This document shows, piece by piece, positions 50,027-58,507 of a DNA stretch of 64,000 nucleotides. A model generated the notes under the pieces. That model searched no databases and was not told where the DNA came from. It was given only the letters and a program-made list of their open reading frames with translations. Position numbers and translations under genes: made by a program. How positions within the stretch are numbered: position 1 is the first letter of the stretch; each line of letters begins with the position of its first letter. This DNA is from Aureimonas psammosilenae (GTDB taxonomy: Bacteria > Pseudomonadota > Alphaproteobacteria > Rhizobiales > Rhizobiaceae): positions 124,001 through 188,000 of the forward strand of contig NZ_WEZG01000005.1 of assembly GCF_009176975.1 (NCBI RefSeq), read 5' to 3'.

Positions 50027-50712
50027 CAGGCGCCGAAACGCCGGCGGATCGTGGCCGCGACTGCATCCGTCTTCTCGAGGCTCGGCAGATGCCCGCAATC
50101 GGGCAGAAGAACGAACTCGGCATCGGGCATGGCTTGCGCCATCGCGATGCCGGCACTGGGCGGCGAGAAGCGGTCGTGTTCGCCCCAGAGCATCAGCGAA
50201 GGCATGCGGATCGTGGAAAGCCCGCTTTCCCGTCCAGGCCGCGTGGCGAGCGCCTCGTTCTGCGCCAGAAGGAGTTCCGGGGTCGCGCGTGCGACTATCG
50301 CGCGGAAGGTCTCGGCGGCGTCCCGCCCACGGCCTTCCGGTTCGAAGACGATGCTCTCGGCCATGTCGGCCAGCATTTCGGCCTGACGGCCGGCCTCGAT
50401 GGCGGCGCGTCTCTTGTCCGTCGGAGCCGGGTCCGCCGGGGCGGCGGCACCCGCGCCCATCACAACGAGGCCGGCGACCTTGTCCGGCGCCAGAAACGCG
50501 AGTTCGCGGGCCACATGGCCGCCGAAGCTCGTGCCGCAGACGATGAAGCTCCCGTCGCCGGCTTGTTCCAACACGTCCTCGGCGCATTCGCGCATCGTCC
50601 GTTTGGCGGGCACCACGGTCCGGCTGGGAAAGTCGGGCCCGAGGGCTGCCGCCAACGGCGCGTAGAGCGCCTCGTCGCAGGCGAAGGCCGGCACGAAGAC
50701 GATGCGCGGCAT
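50026..50712 (-). CDS. Alpha/beta hydrolase
   Basis: This 228-residue protein has a nucleophile elbow GTSFGGHVA (Ser near residue 75), a late Asp in LMLWGEHDRFSPP and a His in LPDCGHLPSLEK. These give a complete Ser-Asp-His triad. It is short for the family. Its natural substrate is not evident; such enzymes act on esters, lactones or similar compounds. It starts 5 bases after the monooxygenase gene on the same strand. Confidence 0.88.
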   Translation of the reverse strand: MPRIVFVPAFACDEALYAPLAAALGPDFPSRTVVPAKRTMRECAEDVLEQAGDGSFIVCGTSFGGHVARELAFLAPDKVAGLVVMGAGAAAPADPAPTDKRRAAIEAGRQAEMLADMAESIVFEPEGRGRDAAETFRAIVARATPELLLAQNEALATRPGRESGLSTIRMPSLMLWGEHDRFSPPSAGIAMAQAMPDAEFVLLPDCGHLPSLEKTDAVAATIRRRFGA

Positions 50713-50717
50713 TCGCC

Positions 50718-51014
50718 TCAGAGCCCTTCGATCTTCGCAGGCGTGATGACGGCGATATGCTCCGAGACGATGAAGGGTTTGCCGGCCTCGTGCCACGCCT
50801 TCACATGCGCCGAGCGCACATGGGCGTCGAGAAGCGCGCGGCTTTCCCATTCTTCCACGAATGTCACGTTGGTCTCGTCCATCACGTCCACCAGCATGTC
50901 GTAGCGGATGCAGCCCTGTTCCTTGCGCGTCGCTTCGATGCACGGGATCGCGGCCTTCGCGACCTCGTTCACCGTGCCGGGCTTGATGCGGATCGTGGCG
51001 ATCAGGTGGAGCAT
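50718..51014 (-). CDS. Antibiotic biosynthesis monooxygenase (ABM) family protein
   Basis: This 98-residue ferredoxin-like protein begins MLHLIATIRIKPGTVNEVAK. It has EQGCIRYDMLVDVMDETNVT, FVEEWESRALLDAHV and SAHVKAWHEAG, the ABM-domain pattern. Small ABM proteins act as quinol or heme-related monooxygenases, but many have no known substrate. It lies 4 bases after the MoeB/ThiF gene, inside a run from recF to DUF2937 on one strand. Confidence 0.88.
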   Translation of the reverse strand: MLHLIATIRIKPGTVNEVAKAAIPCIEATRKEQGCIRYDMLVDVMDETNVTFVEEWESRALLDAHVRSAHVKAWHEAGKPFIVSEHIAVITPAKIEGL

Positions 51015-51018
51015 GCGT

Positions 51019-51771
51019 TCAGTCCTTCGGGATGGCGCGGCGTTTGCGCCGGTAGTTGATCGTTTCGAAGCGCATGTCCAGCGCGTCGATCATGAGAAGA
51101 CGCCCGACGAGCGGGCGACCGATGCCGGTGATGAGCTTGATCGCTTCGGTGGCCGCAAGCGTGCCGAGAACGCCGGTGACGACGCCGAGAATGCCGGCCT
51201 CCGCGCAGGAAGGAACGAGTCCTTCGGGGGGCGGGGCGGGGAAAAGGTCGCGATAAGACGGGTTGTCGTTTCGGAAGGGCAGGAGCGTCGTGAGGGAGCC
51301 GGAAAAGCGGTTCACCGCCGCCGTCACGAGCGGCTTCCGCAAGGCCGCGCAGGTATCGGCCAGAAGGAAGCGCGTCGCGAAATTGTCCGAGCCGTCGAGA
51401 ACGAGATCGTAGGTCTCGATGATCTGCGCCGCGTTCGTTTCGGTCAGCCGCATCTGGTGGGGAACAAGGGAAACATGCGGGTTGATTCGCAGGGCGGCAT
51501 CGTGCGCGCTGTCGACCTTCGGGCGACCGAGATCCGCTGTCCCGTGAAGCACCTGCCGTTGAAGGTTGGAGAGGGAAACCGCGTCGTCGTCGGCGACGCC
51601 GATCGTGCCGATTCCGGCGGCGGCGAGATAAAGGATAATGGGCGAGCCGAGGCCGCCCGCGCCGATCACGAGAACCCTCGCGCTTTTCAGCTTCTGCTGG
51701 CCCGCGCCGCCGATCTCCGGCAGCACGATATGGCGGGCATAGCGCTCGATCTCGTCTCCAGACAGCGTCAT
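51019..51771 (-). CDS. MoeB/ThiF-family adenylyltransferase
   Basis: This 250-residue E1-like enzyme activates the C-terminal glycine of a ubiquitin-like sulfur carrier with ATP. It has the Rossmann ATP site VLVIGAGGLGSPIILYLAAA, the adenylation Arg-Gln block SLSNLQRQVLHGTADLG and the late DNFATRFLLADTCAALRKPL. The usual zinc-binding CxxC pairs are largely absent. MoeB (molybdopterin) and ThiF (thiamine) cannot be told apart from the sequence, and neither pathway is encoded nearby. It overlaps the recF stop by four bases (ATGA). Confidence 0.88.
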   Translation of the reverse strand: MTLSGDEIERYARHIVLPEIGGAGQQKLKSARVLVIGAGGLGSPIILYLAAAGIGTIGVADDDAVSLSNLQRQVLHGTADLGRPKVDSAHDAALRINPHVSLVPHQMRLTETNAAQIIETYDLVLDGSDNFATRFLLADTCAALRKPLVTAAVNRFSGSLTTLLPFRNDNPSYRDLFPAPPPEGLVPSCAEAGILGVVTGVLGTLAATEAIKLITGIGRPLVGRLLMIDALDMRFETINYRRKRRAIPKD

Positions 51772-52880
51772 CCCTCGACCCTTCCGTTGGAAACGGTCAG
51801 ATGCTGCGCCCGGCTGCCGAGCGCGTCGAACAAGGCAGCGTCCGTGCCGGTCATGAAGGACTGGACGTCGAGGCCTTCCACGATATCGAACAAAGCCGCG
51901 CGCCGACCGGGATCGAGATGGGCCGCGATCTCGTCCAGAAGCAGGATCGGCGCGACGCCCCCGACCGCGCGCACCAGTCGCGCATGAGCAAGAACGAGAC
52001 CGATCAGAAGCGCCTTCTGCTCGCCGGTGGAAGACAAGGCGGCGGGCATCGCCTTGGCGCGGTGGAACACGGCGAGATCGGCGCGGTGCGGACCTTCCAG
52101 CGTGCGGCCGGCGCGCGCGTCGAGGGCGCGGGCGCGGCGAAGGGTGAGACGCGCCTCGTCCTCCATGTCGCTCGCCGCGGTTGCCGCGAAGGCCGTGCCA
52201 TAGCCTCCTTCGAGCGTCAGGTCGGCTTTGGGGAAGGGGCCGTCGTCCGGCATCTCGGCGATCATCGCGGCGAGAAGCCCGACGAGTTCGGCGCGCGCCA
52301 GAACGGTCGCGACGCCAAGCTCGGCCATCTGCGTTTCGATGCCGTCCAGCCAGACCTCGTCGGGACGCGGCTCGGACAGAAGACGGTTGCGCTGGCGCAT
52401 GGCGCGCTCGTAATCGGCCGCGCGCCGGCCATGCGCCGGGTCGATGGCCAGCACCATGCGGTCGAGAAACCGGCGACGGTCGCCGGCGGGTCCCGTGAAG
52501 AGGCCGTCCATGGCGGGCGTCAGCCAAAGGATGCGCAGGTGATCCAGAAGCTCGTCGGCGCTTCTCGCCTGCGTTTCGTCCACGCGCACGCTGCGCTGTG
52601 CGCCTTCGCCGTTTTCCGGGCGCACCAGCGTCGCGAGGCGCACTTCACCGAGCGCGCCTTCTCCCCAGGCGCGCACGGCAAAGCCGCCGCTGCCGCCGGC
52701 CCGCGCCATCTCGCCGTAGTTGACGCGGCGAAGGCCCCGGCCGGGGGTCAGAAGCGAGACCGCCTCCATGAAGTTGGTCTTGCCCGCGCCGTTGTCGCCG
52801 GCCAGCACCACGAAGCGGCGGTCGAGCGTCACGTCGAGGGTGGAATAGTTGCGGAAGTCGACGAGGCCGAGCCGCGTCAG
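51768..52880 (-). CDS. recF: DNA replication and repair protein RecF
   Basis: This roughly 370-residue SMC-like ATPase loads RecA at DNA gaps. Walker A is in AGDNGAGKTNFMEAVSLLTP, the signature is SSTGEQKALLIG and Walker B is ILLLDEIAAHLD. The conserved first strand and FRNY motif (LTRLGLVDFRNYSTLDVTL) lies upstream of the first in-frame GTG (52832), and no ATG, GTG or TTG is in frame before it. I therefore extend to the CTG at 52880, which has GAAGG 8 bases before. The true start codon is uncertain. It follows dnaN by 37 bases. Confidence 0.85.
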   Translation of the reverse strand: MTRLGLVDFRNYSTLDVTLDRRFVVLAGDNGAGKTNFMEAVSLLTPGRGLRRVNYGEMARAGGSGGFAVRAWGEGALGEVRLATLVRPENGEGAQRSVRVDETQARSADELLDHLRILWLTPAMDGLFTGPAGDRRRFLDRMVLAIDPAHGRRAADYERAMRQRNRLLSEPRPDEVWLDGIETQMAELGVATVLARAELVGLLAAMIAEMPDDGPFPKADLTLEGGYGTAFAATAASDMEDEARLTLRRARALDARAGRTLEGPHRADLAVFHRAKAMPAALSSTGEQKALLIGLVLAHARLVRAVGGVAPILLLDEIAAHLDPGRRAALFDIVEGLDVQSFMTGTDAALFDALGSRAQHLTVSNGRVEG

Positions 52881-52917
52881 GCCGGTCCGCCCTTCGGGAT
52901 GACTGGAATCGATCGTA

Positions 52918-54036
52918 TCAGACCCGCATCGGCATCAGGACATAGAGCGTGCCTTCGTCGCTCTGGTCGCGGATCAGGGTGGGCGAGCCGGGATCGGCCA
53001 GCATGAAGACCGTTTCCTCGCCCGCGAGCTGGCCCGCGATGTCGAGGAGATAGCGCGCGTTGAAGCCGATCTCGAGATCGTCCGAATCGTAGCCGACCGC
53101 GAGTTCCTCCGTCGCGGTGCCGGCATCCGGCGAGTTGACGGTGAGGGTGAGCTGGCCGCTTCCAAGCGCCAGCTTCACGGCGCGGCCGCGCTCGGACGAG
53201 ATGGTCGACACGCGATCCACGGCGGCCGAGAAGCTCTGCCGGTCGAGCGTCAGCGCCTTGTCGTTGTTCTGCGGAATGACGCGCTGGTAATCCGGGAAGG
53301 TGCCGTCGATGAGCTTGGAGGTCAGCACCACCGGCCCGATGGTGAAGCGGATCTTGGAGTCAGAGAGTTCCACCGAGATCGTGTCTTCCGCGTCGCCGAG
53401 AAGCTTTTGAAGCTCGCCCACGGTCTTTCGCGGAATGATGATGCCCGGCATACCTTCCGAGCCGTTCGGGGCGGCGATCTCGGCGCGCGCGAGGCGGTGC
53501 CCGTCGGTCGCAACCGCGCGAAGGCGAAGCTCGCCCACCGATTCCAGCGTGTGAAGGAAGATGCCGTTCAGGTAATAGCGCGTTTCTTCCGTGGAGATCG
53601 CGAACTGCGTGCGCTCGATGAGGCGCAGAAGATCGGCTGCCGGCATCTGGAAGGAATGAGAGAAGGTGCCGGCCGTGATGTCGGGGAAGTCGGCTTCCGG
53701 CAGACACTGGAGGCGGAAATTGACGCGGCCGGCGGAAACGGTCATCTGCGCGTTGTCGGAACCCGTCGACAGGCGCACCTCGGAGCCTTCGGGCAGCTTT
53801 CGGACGATGTCGTAGAGAAGATGGGCGGGAACCGTCGTGCCGCCGGGCTGCTCGGCTTCGGCCGGCACGGATTCGGTGATTTCGAGGTCGAGATCGGTCG
53901 CCTTCAAACGCAGAACACCCTCGTCCGTCCGCAGCAGGACGTTGGACAGGATCGGAATGGTGTTGCGCCGTTCCACCACGCGGTGAACGTGGGCAAGCGT
54001 TTTCAGAAGGTTCGATCGTTCGATCAGGATACGCAT
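52918..54036 (-). CDS. dnaN: DNA polymerase III sliding clamp (beta subunit)
   Basis: This 372-residue protein begins MRILIERSNLLKTLAHVHRV and has the three clamp domains in order. The peptide-binding pocket region includes GFNARYLLDIAGQ near the C-terminus and the ending YVLMPMRV. It forms the ring that holds DNA polymerase III and other factors on DNA. Length is normal. dnaA lies upstream on the same strand, separated by a small ORF and a terminator-like hairpin, so dnaN probably has its own promoter. Confidence 0.98.
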   Translation of the reverse strand: MRILIERSNLLKTLAHVHRVVERRNTIPILSNVLLRTDEGVLRLKATDLDLEITESVPAEAEQPGGTTVPAHLLYDIVRKLPEGSEVRLSTGSDNAQMTVSAGRVNFRLQCLPEADFPDITAGTFSHSFQMPAADLLRLIERTQFAISTEETRYYLNGIFLHTLESVGELRLRAVATDGHRLARAEIAAPNGSEGMPGIIIPRKTVGELQKLLGDAEDTISVELSDSKIRFTIGPVVLTSKLIDGTFPDYQRVIPQNNDKALTLDRQSFSAAVDRVSTISSERGRAVKLALGSGQLTLTVNSPDAGTATEELAVGYDSDDLEIGFNARYLLDIAGQLAGEETVFMLADPGSPTLIRDQSDEGTLYVLMPMRV

Positions 54037-54123
54037 GACGACAGGACCCGTTTGGGAAGCGTCCGGCGTGGAAGGCCGGCAGGGTCTTGTGTTCTAGCGG
54101 GTCCGCCCGGCATTTCAAAGGAA

Positions 54124-54147
54124 AAGGGGCGGGCATCCCCGACCCTT
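54124..54147 (-). terminator. Terminator-like hairpin after the small ORF downstream of dnaA
   Basis: On the reverse strand AAGGG-CGGG and CCCG-CCCTT make a nine-pair stem with one mismatch and a GATG-type loop, followed by TTCCTTT. It lies between the small ORF and dnaN. Confidence 0.55.
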
Positions 54148-54219
54148 CCGTCTCAACCTTAATCCTTCGGCATATGGGCGTCGGGATAAGTCGCTTCGGG
54201 CCGGCGGTCTCGGGGATTC

Positions 54220-54372
54220 TCAATCGCCGCCGTCGCCGCCCCCATCGCCGTCGCAACCGTCATCGCCGCCTCCGCCTCCGGCATCTCCCCGGCGGCCGTC
54301 CCGGCGGATGGCGAAGCCGATGAACGCGATCGCGATGGCGGCGAAGAGCCCGAAAGCGATCACGTCGGCCAT
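54220..54372 (-). CDS. Small membrane protein, 50 residues, Gly/Asp-rich tail
   Basis: This short frame begins MADVIAFGLFAAIAIAFIGF, one clear membrane helix. It continues with a basic stretch (AIRRDGRRGDA) and ends in a Gly/Asp-rich tail (GDDGCDGDGGGDGGD). Small proteins with one helix and a glycine-cysteine-rich tail are, from memory, seen in other Rhizobiales. It starts 19 bases after the dnaA stop on the same strand and ends before a terminator, so it could be read from the dnaA mRNA. No strong ribosome-binding site is visible. Confidence 0.55.
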   Translation of the reverse strand: MADVIAFGLFAAIAIAFIGFAIRRDGRRGDAGGGGGDDGCDGDGGGDGGD

Positions 54373-54391
54373 GGAAGCGGTGTCCCCCGCC

Positions 54392-55957
54392 TTATTCCTC
54401 GATCATGCGGCGGATGAGGTCCAGTTCCTCGCCGAGCTTCTCGTCGGCGAGGCGCTCGGCCTCGATCTTGCGCACCGCATGAAGCACCGTCGTATGGTCG
54501 CGCCCGCCGAAGCGGCGCCCGATCTCGGGCAGGGAGCGCGGCGTCATGGTTTTCGCCAGATACATCGCGATCTGGCGCGGGCGCACGATGGAGCGGGTGC
54601 GGCGCGCCGACAGGATGTCGGTCTTCGACACGTTGTAGTGCCGCGACACGAATTTCAGGATGTCCTCGACGCGCACCCGCTTCTCGCCGCCCGTCCGGGT
54701 GAGCGAGTTCAGGAGGTCGTCCAGATGCTCGGCGGACAAGGGCTGGCCGACCGAATGGCGGAAGGCGATCTGGTTGAACGCGCCTTCCACGTCTCTCCCC
54801 GAGCCGATGACGCGGCGGGCGATGGTTTCCACCGCCCGCTCCTCGATGCGGAAGCTCGGGTCCTCGGTCTTCATCTGGCCGATGCGCGCTTCCAGAATGC
54901 CCTTGCGCATCTCGAAGTCGGGCACCGCCATCTCGATGCCGACGCCGCCGGCAAGGCGCGAGCGCACGCGGCTGTCGAGCGATTCCAGCTCGAAGGCCGG
55001 ACGGTCGGCCGCGACCACGACCTGCTTGGCCGAATCGATCAGGGCGTTGAGGAGGTGACAGAACTCCTGCTGGATCGACTTGCCCTGAAGGAACTGCATG
55101 TCGTCGATGATGAGGATGTCGATGCCGCGCAGGTTTTCCTTGAAGGACAGGGCCTGGTTGTCGCGGATCGCGGTGGCGAAGCGCCACATGAAATATTCGG
55201 CCGTCAGGTACACGACGCGCGGCCGGTCGGGACGCGCCACGCAGGCATTGGCGATGGCCTGGAGAAGGTGGGTCTTGCCGAGGCCGACGCTCGCATGGAT
55301 GAAGAGCGGGTTGAAGCGCACCGCCTGCGGCCCGTTCTCGGCGATGGCCATGCCGGCGGCGAGCGCCACGCGGTTGGCCGCGCCTTCCACGAAGTTCGAG
55401 AAGAGATAGCGCGGATCGAGCGGCGAGCCGAATTCGGGGGCGGTGGCCGCCTGCACTTCCCGTACCGGCGCTTCACGCACCGGGCGCGGCGCTTCGGCGG
55501 GTGTCATCTCGCCAACGGGGCGCGGGGCGGCGGGCGCGGCGCTGCCGAAGCCGGACGCCTGCGGGGCTGGAGCGGGCATCCGGGCGGAGGCGCTTCGCAC
55601 CGCGCTCCTCACCGCCACTTCCACGCGCAGCGTGCCGGGCACTTCTTCCGCGAAGATCGCATCGAGGATCTGGCTGTAATGCGAGCGAATCCAGGTCTTC
55701 AGAAAGGCGGTGGGAACGGAAACGCGCACCGTGCCCTTGCCGATCTCGTCGATCAGCATGCGCTGGAACCAGCTCGCGAAGGCGTCCTGGCCGAGCTGCG
55801 CCTTCAAGCGCGCATTGACCCGCTCGTGGATTTCGGCCGTCGAGCGTCCAGTGCCTGCGCCTTCCGAGTGATCTTTCATTCCCAAATGCGTCCCATGCGT
55901 GTCGATCGAACCGGTCCGAAAGGCGGCCGGCGCTTTGGCGTGAGCGAGAAGGCTCAT
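54392..55957 (-). CDS. dnaA: Chromosomal replication initiator protein DnaA
   Basis: This 521-residue AAA+ protein opens the replication origin. Domain I (ARLKAQLGQDAFASWFQRML) is followed by a Pro/Ala-rich linker. The ATPase domain has Walker A ASVGLGKTHLLQAIANAC (about residue 226) and Walker B GIDILIIDDMQFLQGK. Domain IV ends with the DNA-binding signature GRRFGGRDHTTVLHAVRKIE. The ATG at 55957 has GGAG 6 bases upstream and overlaps the rhodanese stop; the ATG at 55879 would give a 495-residue protein. Confidence 0.95.
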   Translation of the reverse strand: MSLLAHAKAPAAFRTGSIDTHGTHLGMKDHSEGAGTGRSTAEIHERVNARLKAQLGQDAFASWFQRMLIDEIGKGTVRVSVPTAFLKTWIRSHYSQILDAIFAEEVPGTLRVEVAVRSAVRSASARMPAPAPQASGFGSAAPAAPRPVGEMTPAEAPRPVREAPVREVQAATAPEFGSPLDPRYLFSNFVEGAANRVALAAGMAIAENGPQAVRFNPLFIHASVGLGKTHLLQAIANACVARPDRPRVVYLTAEYFMWRFATAIRDNQALSFKENLRGIDILIIDDMQFLQGKSIQQEFCHLLNALIDSAKQVVVAADRPAFELESLDSRVRSRLAGGVGIEMAVPDFEMRKGILEARIGQMKTEDPSFRIEERAVETIARRVIGSGRDVEGAFNQIAFRHSVGQPLSAEHLDDLLNSLTRTGGEKRVRVEDILKFVSRHYNVSKTDILSARRTRSIVRPRQIAMYLAKTMTPRSLPEIGRRFGGRDHTTVLHAVRKIEAERLADEKLGEELDLIRRMIEE

Positions 55958-56388
55958 CGTTGGCTCCACGGCAGGCCTTCGGCCTTCCAGCCGGCCACCG
56001 TGCCGCGATGGCCGTCGGGGTCCACCGGCCCCTCGAAGCCGCCAAGGACGTTGAAGCAATGAAGAAAGCCGGCTCCCGTCAATGCGCCGGCGCTCGCCAT
56101 CGAACGGGCGCCCGAGCGGCAAAGGAAGAACAAGCGCGACTCCTTCGTGCCGCCGCTGCGCAGGATGTGCTGGGTGACATCCTCCACGAAGGACGGGTCG
56201 ACCGCCATCGAGGGATAGCTCTGCCATTCCGCCAGAAGAACGGGATGGGAATCGCCGGGCGTCGTCGGCACGCCAACGAAGTTCCATTCGGCCGAAGTGC
56301 GCACGTCGATCAGAAAGGCGTCGGGATCGCTCGACAGCGCCGACCAGCAATCCGTGACCGTGACGTCGTCTTCGTAGTTTCCACTCAT
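55954..56388 (-). CDS. Rhodanese-like domain protein
   Basis: This 144-residue single-domain protein has the active-site loop FLCRSGARSMASAGALTGAG with the catalytic Cys, and AFLIDVRTSAEWNFVGVP at the N-terminus. Rhodaneses move sulfane sulfur, but single-domain members have diverse roles; none is indicated here. Its stop overlaps the dnaA ATG by four bases (ATGA), so dnaA translation is likely coupled to it. The large non-coding region upstream should hold their common promoter. Confidence 0.88.
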   Translation of the reverse strand: MSGNYEDDVTVTDCWSALSSDPDAFLIDVRTSAEWNFVGVPTTPGDSHPVLLAEWQSYPSMAVDPSFVEDVTQHILRSGGTKESRLFFLCRSGARSMASAGALTGAGFLHCFNVLGGFEGPVDPDGHRGTVAGWKAEGLPWSQR

Positions 56389-57008
56389 GACAGATCCTTC
56401 GACGCGGCCGGAACGGCACTGCGCTGCGGGGGCAACGGACTAAGACAGGATGGTGACGGGTAGGCTGGAAGGCTTAACGTTTAACCAATTTCGTCAAGGT
56501 TTCCGGCTGCGAGGCGAATGGGTCGCAGACGGAATGTCCTTTCGAGTCTTCCAGGCCACACATGCCCCTCGGCCGTTTCCCACAGGCTTGTTCTGGGGAA
56601 AACGCTATGGGAGGGATGACGAGGCCGCAACCGGTCGAAAGAGTGAATCGCGGAGCGCGCATCGCAACTGTCGCAGACTCGTCATACGGGTAAACGGCGG
56701 CGGAAAACGCAAGGATATGATTCAGTTAGCTGAATCCATACGCGTGCCGCTCTGCCAATTGCGGCAAAATTATTTTTCAAGGGTCGGGGGTGCGTCCGCT
56801 TGACTCAGCGTTCCGCAAAAAATCGCTTAGCCGGCTTTGCGGCGGATTTATCCGACCTCGCGCAAGCCATTGCAAAAGCTGCATTTTTTCTGCGATAGCG
56901 GATTCGAGGGCGATTCTGTCGCGCTTGACGCGAAGAACTTTCGCTCTGCGCCCCGCCTCGCTGCTCGGATTAATATAATCTCAACAAGCTTGCAGCGGGC
57001 TGGAATCG
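56389..57008. promoter_or_regulatory. GANTC-rich non-coding region upstream of rhodanese-dnaA
   Basis: These 620 bases contain no supported gene. Nine GANTC sequences, the CcrM methylation site, occur at 56544, 56645, 56676, 56719, 56732, 56802, 56901, 56912 and 57003. An 18-base palindrome (GATTCAGTTAGCTGAATC) sits at 56719-56736. AT-rich tracts lie at 56766-56778, 56817-56823 and 56970-56982, and weak DnaA-box-like sequences TTTCCCACA (56577) and TTTATCCGA (56848) are seen. It must hold the dnaA promoter; whether it is also the origin is open. Confidence 0.6.
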
Positions 57009-57034
57009 AAAAAGGCCCGGCGATGCCGAGCCTT
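57009..57034 (-). terminator. Intrinsic terminator after rpsT
   Basis: On the reverse strand AGGCTCGGC and GCCGGGCCT pair with one U-G wobble around ATC and are followed by TTTT. It lies 32 bases after the rpsT stop. Confidence 0.8.
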
Positions 57035-57065
57035 CAACGAAACTTTAGGACTTCCGTTTCGCGCC

Positions 57066-57347
57066 TTAGGAGGCGGCGGCCGCGGCGCCGATGGCCTTCA
57101 CGCGGCCGGACAGGCGGGAAATCTTGCGGGAAGCGGTGTTCTTGTGGAACACGCCCTTCGTCACGGCACGGGCCAATTCGGGCTCTGCAGCGCGGAAAGC
57201 GGTCTGCGCGGCTTCCTTGTCGCCGGAAGCGATGGCTTCCTCGACCTTGCGCAGGAAGGTGCGGACGCGCGAACGGCGGTCGCGGTTGATCTCGGTGCGC
57301 CGCGCGATCTTGCGCGTGGCCTTCTTGGCCGACGGCGTATTGGCCAT
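57066..57347 (-). CDS. rpsT: 30S ribosomal protein S20
   Basis: This 93-residue basic helical protein begins [20 protein letters not shown] and has [20 protein letters not shown] and [20 protein letters not shown], the full S20 pattern. It binds the 5' domain of 16S rRNA. The dnaA-rpsT-mutM order is typical of Rhizobiales. It ends with its own terminator, so dnaA is not read from its transcript. Confidence 0.97.
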   Translation of the reverse strand: MANTPSAKKATRKIARRTEINRDRRSRVRTFLRKVEEAIASGDKEAAQTAFRAAEPELARAVTKGVFHKNTASRKISRLSGRVKAIGAAAAAS

Positions 57348-57488
57348 GGGATGTCTCTCTCGTCACGTGGTCCAGCGCCGAGAAACCTTGGAGGCTGGCG
57401 CAACAACAAGGACGGCGCCGGAGGCACCGCCGAAGGTGGGCGCGTTATAGGCATGAGCCCCCTGCGGCGTCAATCCGATCCTTGCAAT

Positions 57489-58397
57489 TCAGCGCTGGCA
57501 GACCGGGCAAAAGAAGGTGGAGCGCCCCGATTGGGTGATGCGCTGGACGACGCCCGCGCATGTCTGCCGCTGACAAGGCTCGCCTTCGCGCCCGTAGACG
57601 GCGAAGGAATGCTGGAAAAGGCCCATCGTGCCGTCGGCCTGCCGATAATCCCTCAAAGACGAGCCGCCCGCCTCGATCGCGTCGCGGATCGTTTCGCGCA
57701 CGTGGAGAGCGAGGTCGTCGAGGCGTTGCGTCGGTGTCCCGTCCGCCTTCACCAGCGTCCCGGCCGCCCGGCGCGGGGATAGGCGCGAGCGCCAAAGCGC
57801 CTCGCAGACATAGATGTTGCCGAGCCCCGCCACGAGTCGCTGGTCGAGAAGCACGGCCTTCAAGGGCGCGGCCTTGCCGGCGAAAAGCCGGGCGAGCACC
57901 GTTCCGTCCAACGCGTTGCCGGTCGGCTCGATGCCGAGGCCCTTGAAATGCGGATGCTCGCCGATCTCGCTCGCCGCCATCAGGGTCATGAAGCCGAAGC
58001 GGCGCGGATCGTTGAAGACGATATCGACCTCGCCCCATTGCGGCGCGTCGAGGCGAAACACGACATGATCGTGCTTGCGCACTTCCGAACGTGGATGGGC
58101 GAAGACGCCCGGCACGATGGACGAGGACGGCGTCTCGATGCGAAAGGAGCCGGACATGCCGAGATGCATCGCCAGAACCAGCGCCTCGCAATTCTCCTCT
58201 GGGGCGAGATGGGCGACGAGATACTTCGCCCGCCGCGACAGCGATTCCACCCGGCGCCCCGTCAGTTGCGCGGCGAAATCTTCCGGCAGAGCGAAGCGCA
58301 GCTTGGTGCGCGTCAGCACCACCTCGCGCATGGTGGCGCCTTCCATGAAGGGCTGGAGGCCGCGACGCACCGTCTCGACCTCTGGCAATTCGGGCAT
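57489..58397 (-). CDS. mutM: Formamidopyrimidine-DNA glycosylase
   Basis: This 302-residue enzyme removes 8-oxoguanine and formamidopyrimidines from DNA. It begins [14 protein letters not shown], with the catalytic Pro2 and Glu3. Its helix-two-turn-helix includes [22 protein letters not shown]-terminal zinc finger (CQRQTCAG and FFCPVCQR) is complete. The start is the ATG at 58397, which gives the processed N-terminal Pro directly. The ubiE gene starts divergently 110 bases away. Confidence 0.96.
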   Translation of the reverse strand: MPELPEVETVRRGLQPFMEGATMREVVLTRTKLRFALPEDFAAQLTGRRVESLSRRAKYLVAHLAPEENCEALVLAMHLGMSGSFRIETPSSSIVPGVFAHPRSEVRKHDHVVFRLDAPQWGEVDIVFNDPRRFGFMTLMAASEIGEHPHFKGLGIEPTGNALDGTVLARLFAGKAAPLKAVLLDQRLVAGLGNIYVCEALWRSRLSPRRAAGTLVKADGTPTQRLDDLALHVRETIRDAIEAGGSSLRDYRQADGTMGLFQHSFAVYGREGEPCQRQTCAGVVQRITQSGRSTFFCPVCQR

Positions 58398-58507
58398 CGG
58401 CGTTTACGTCCTTGGCTGAGAATTGATGCAGCGCACGACGAAGATGGCATGCGCGCCGTTCTTCAGGTAGTGCCGGGCCAATGAACAGGGAAACAGGAGT
58501 GGGCGCG

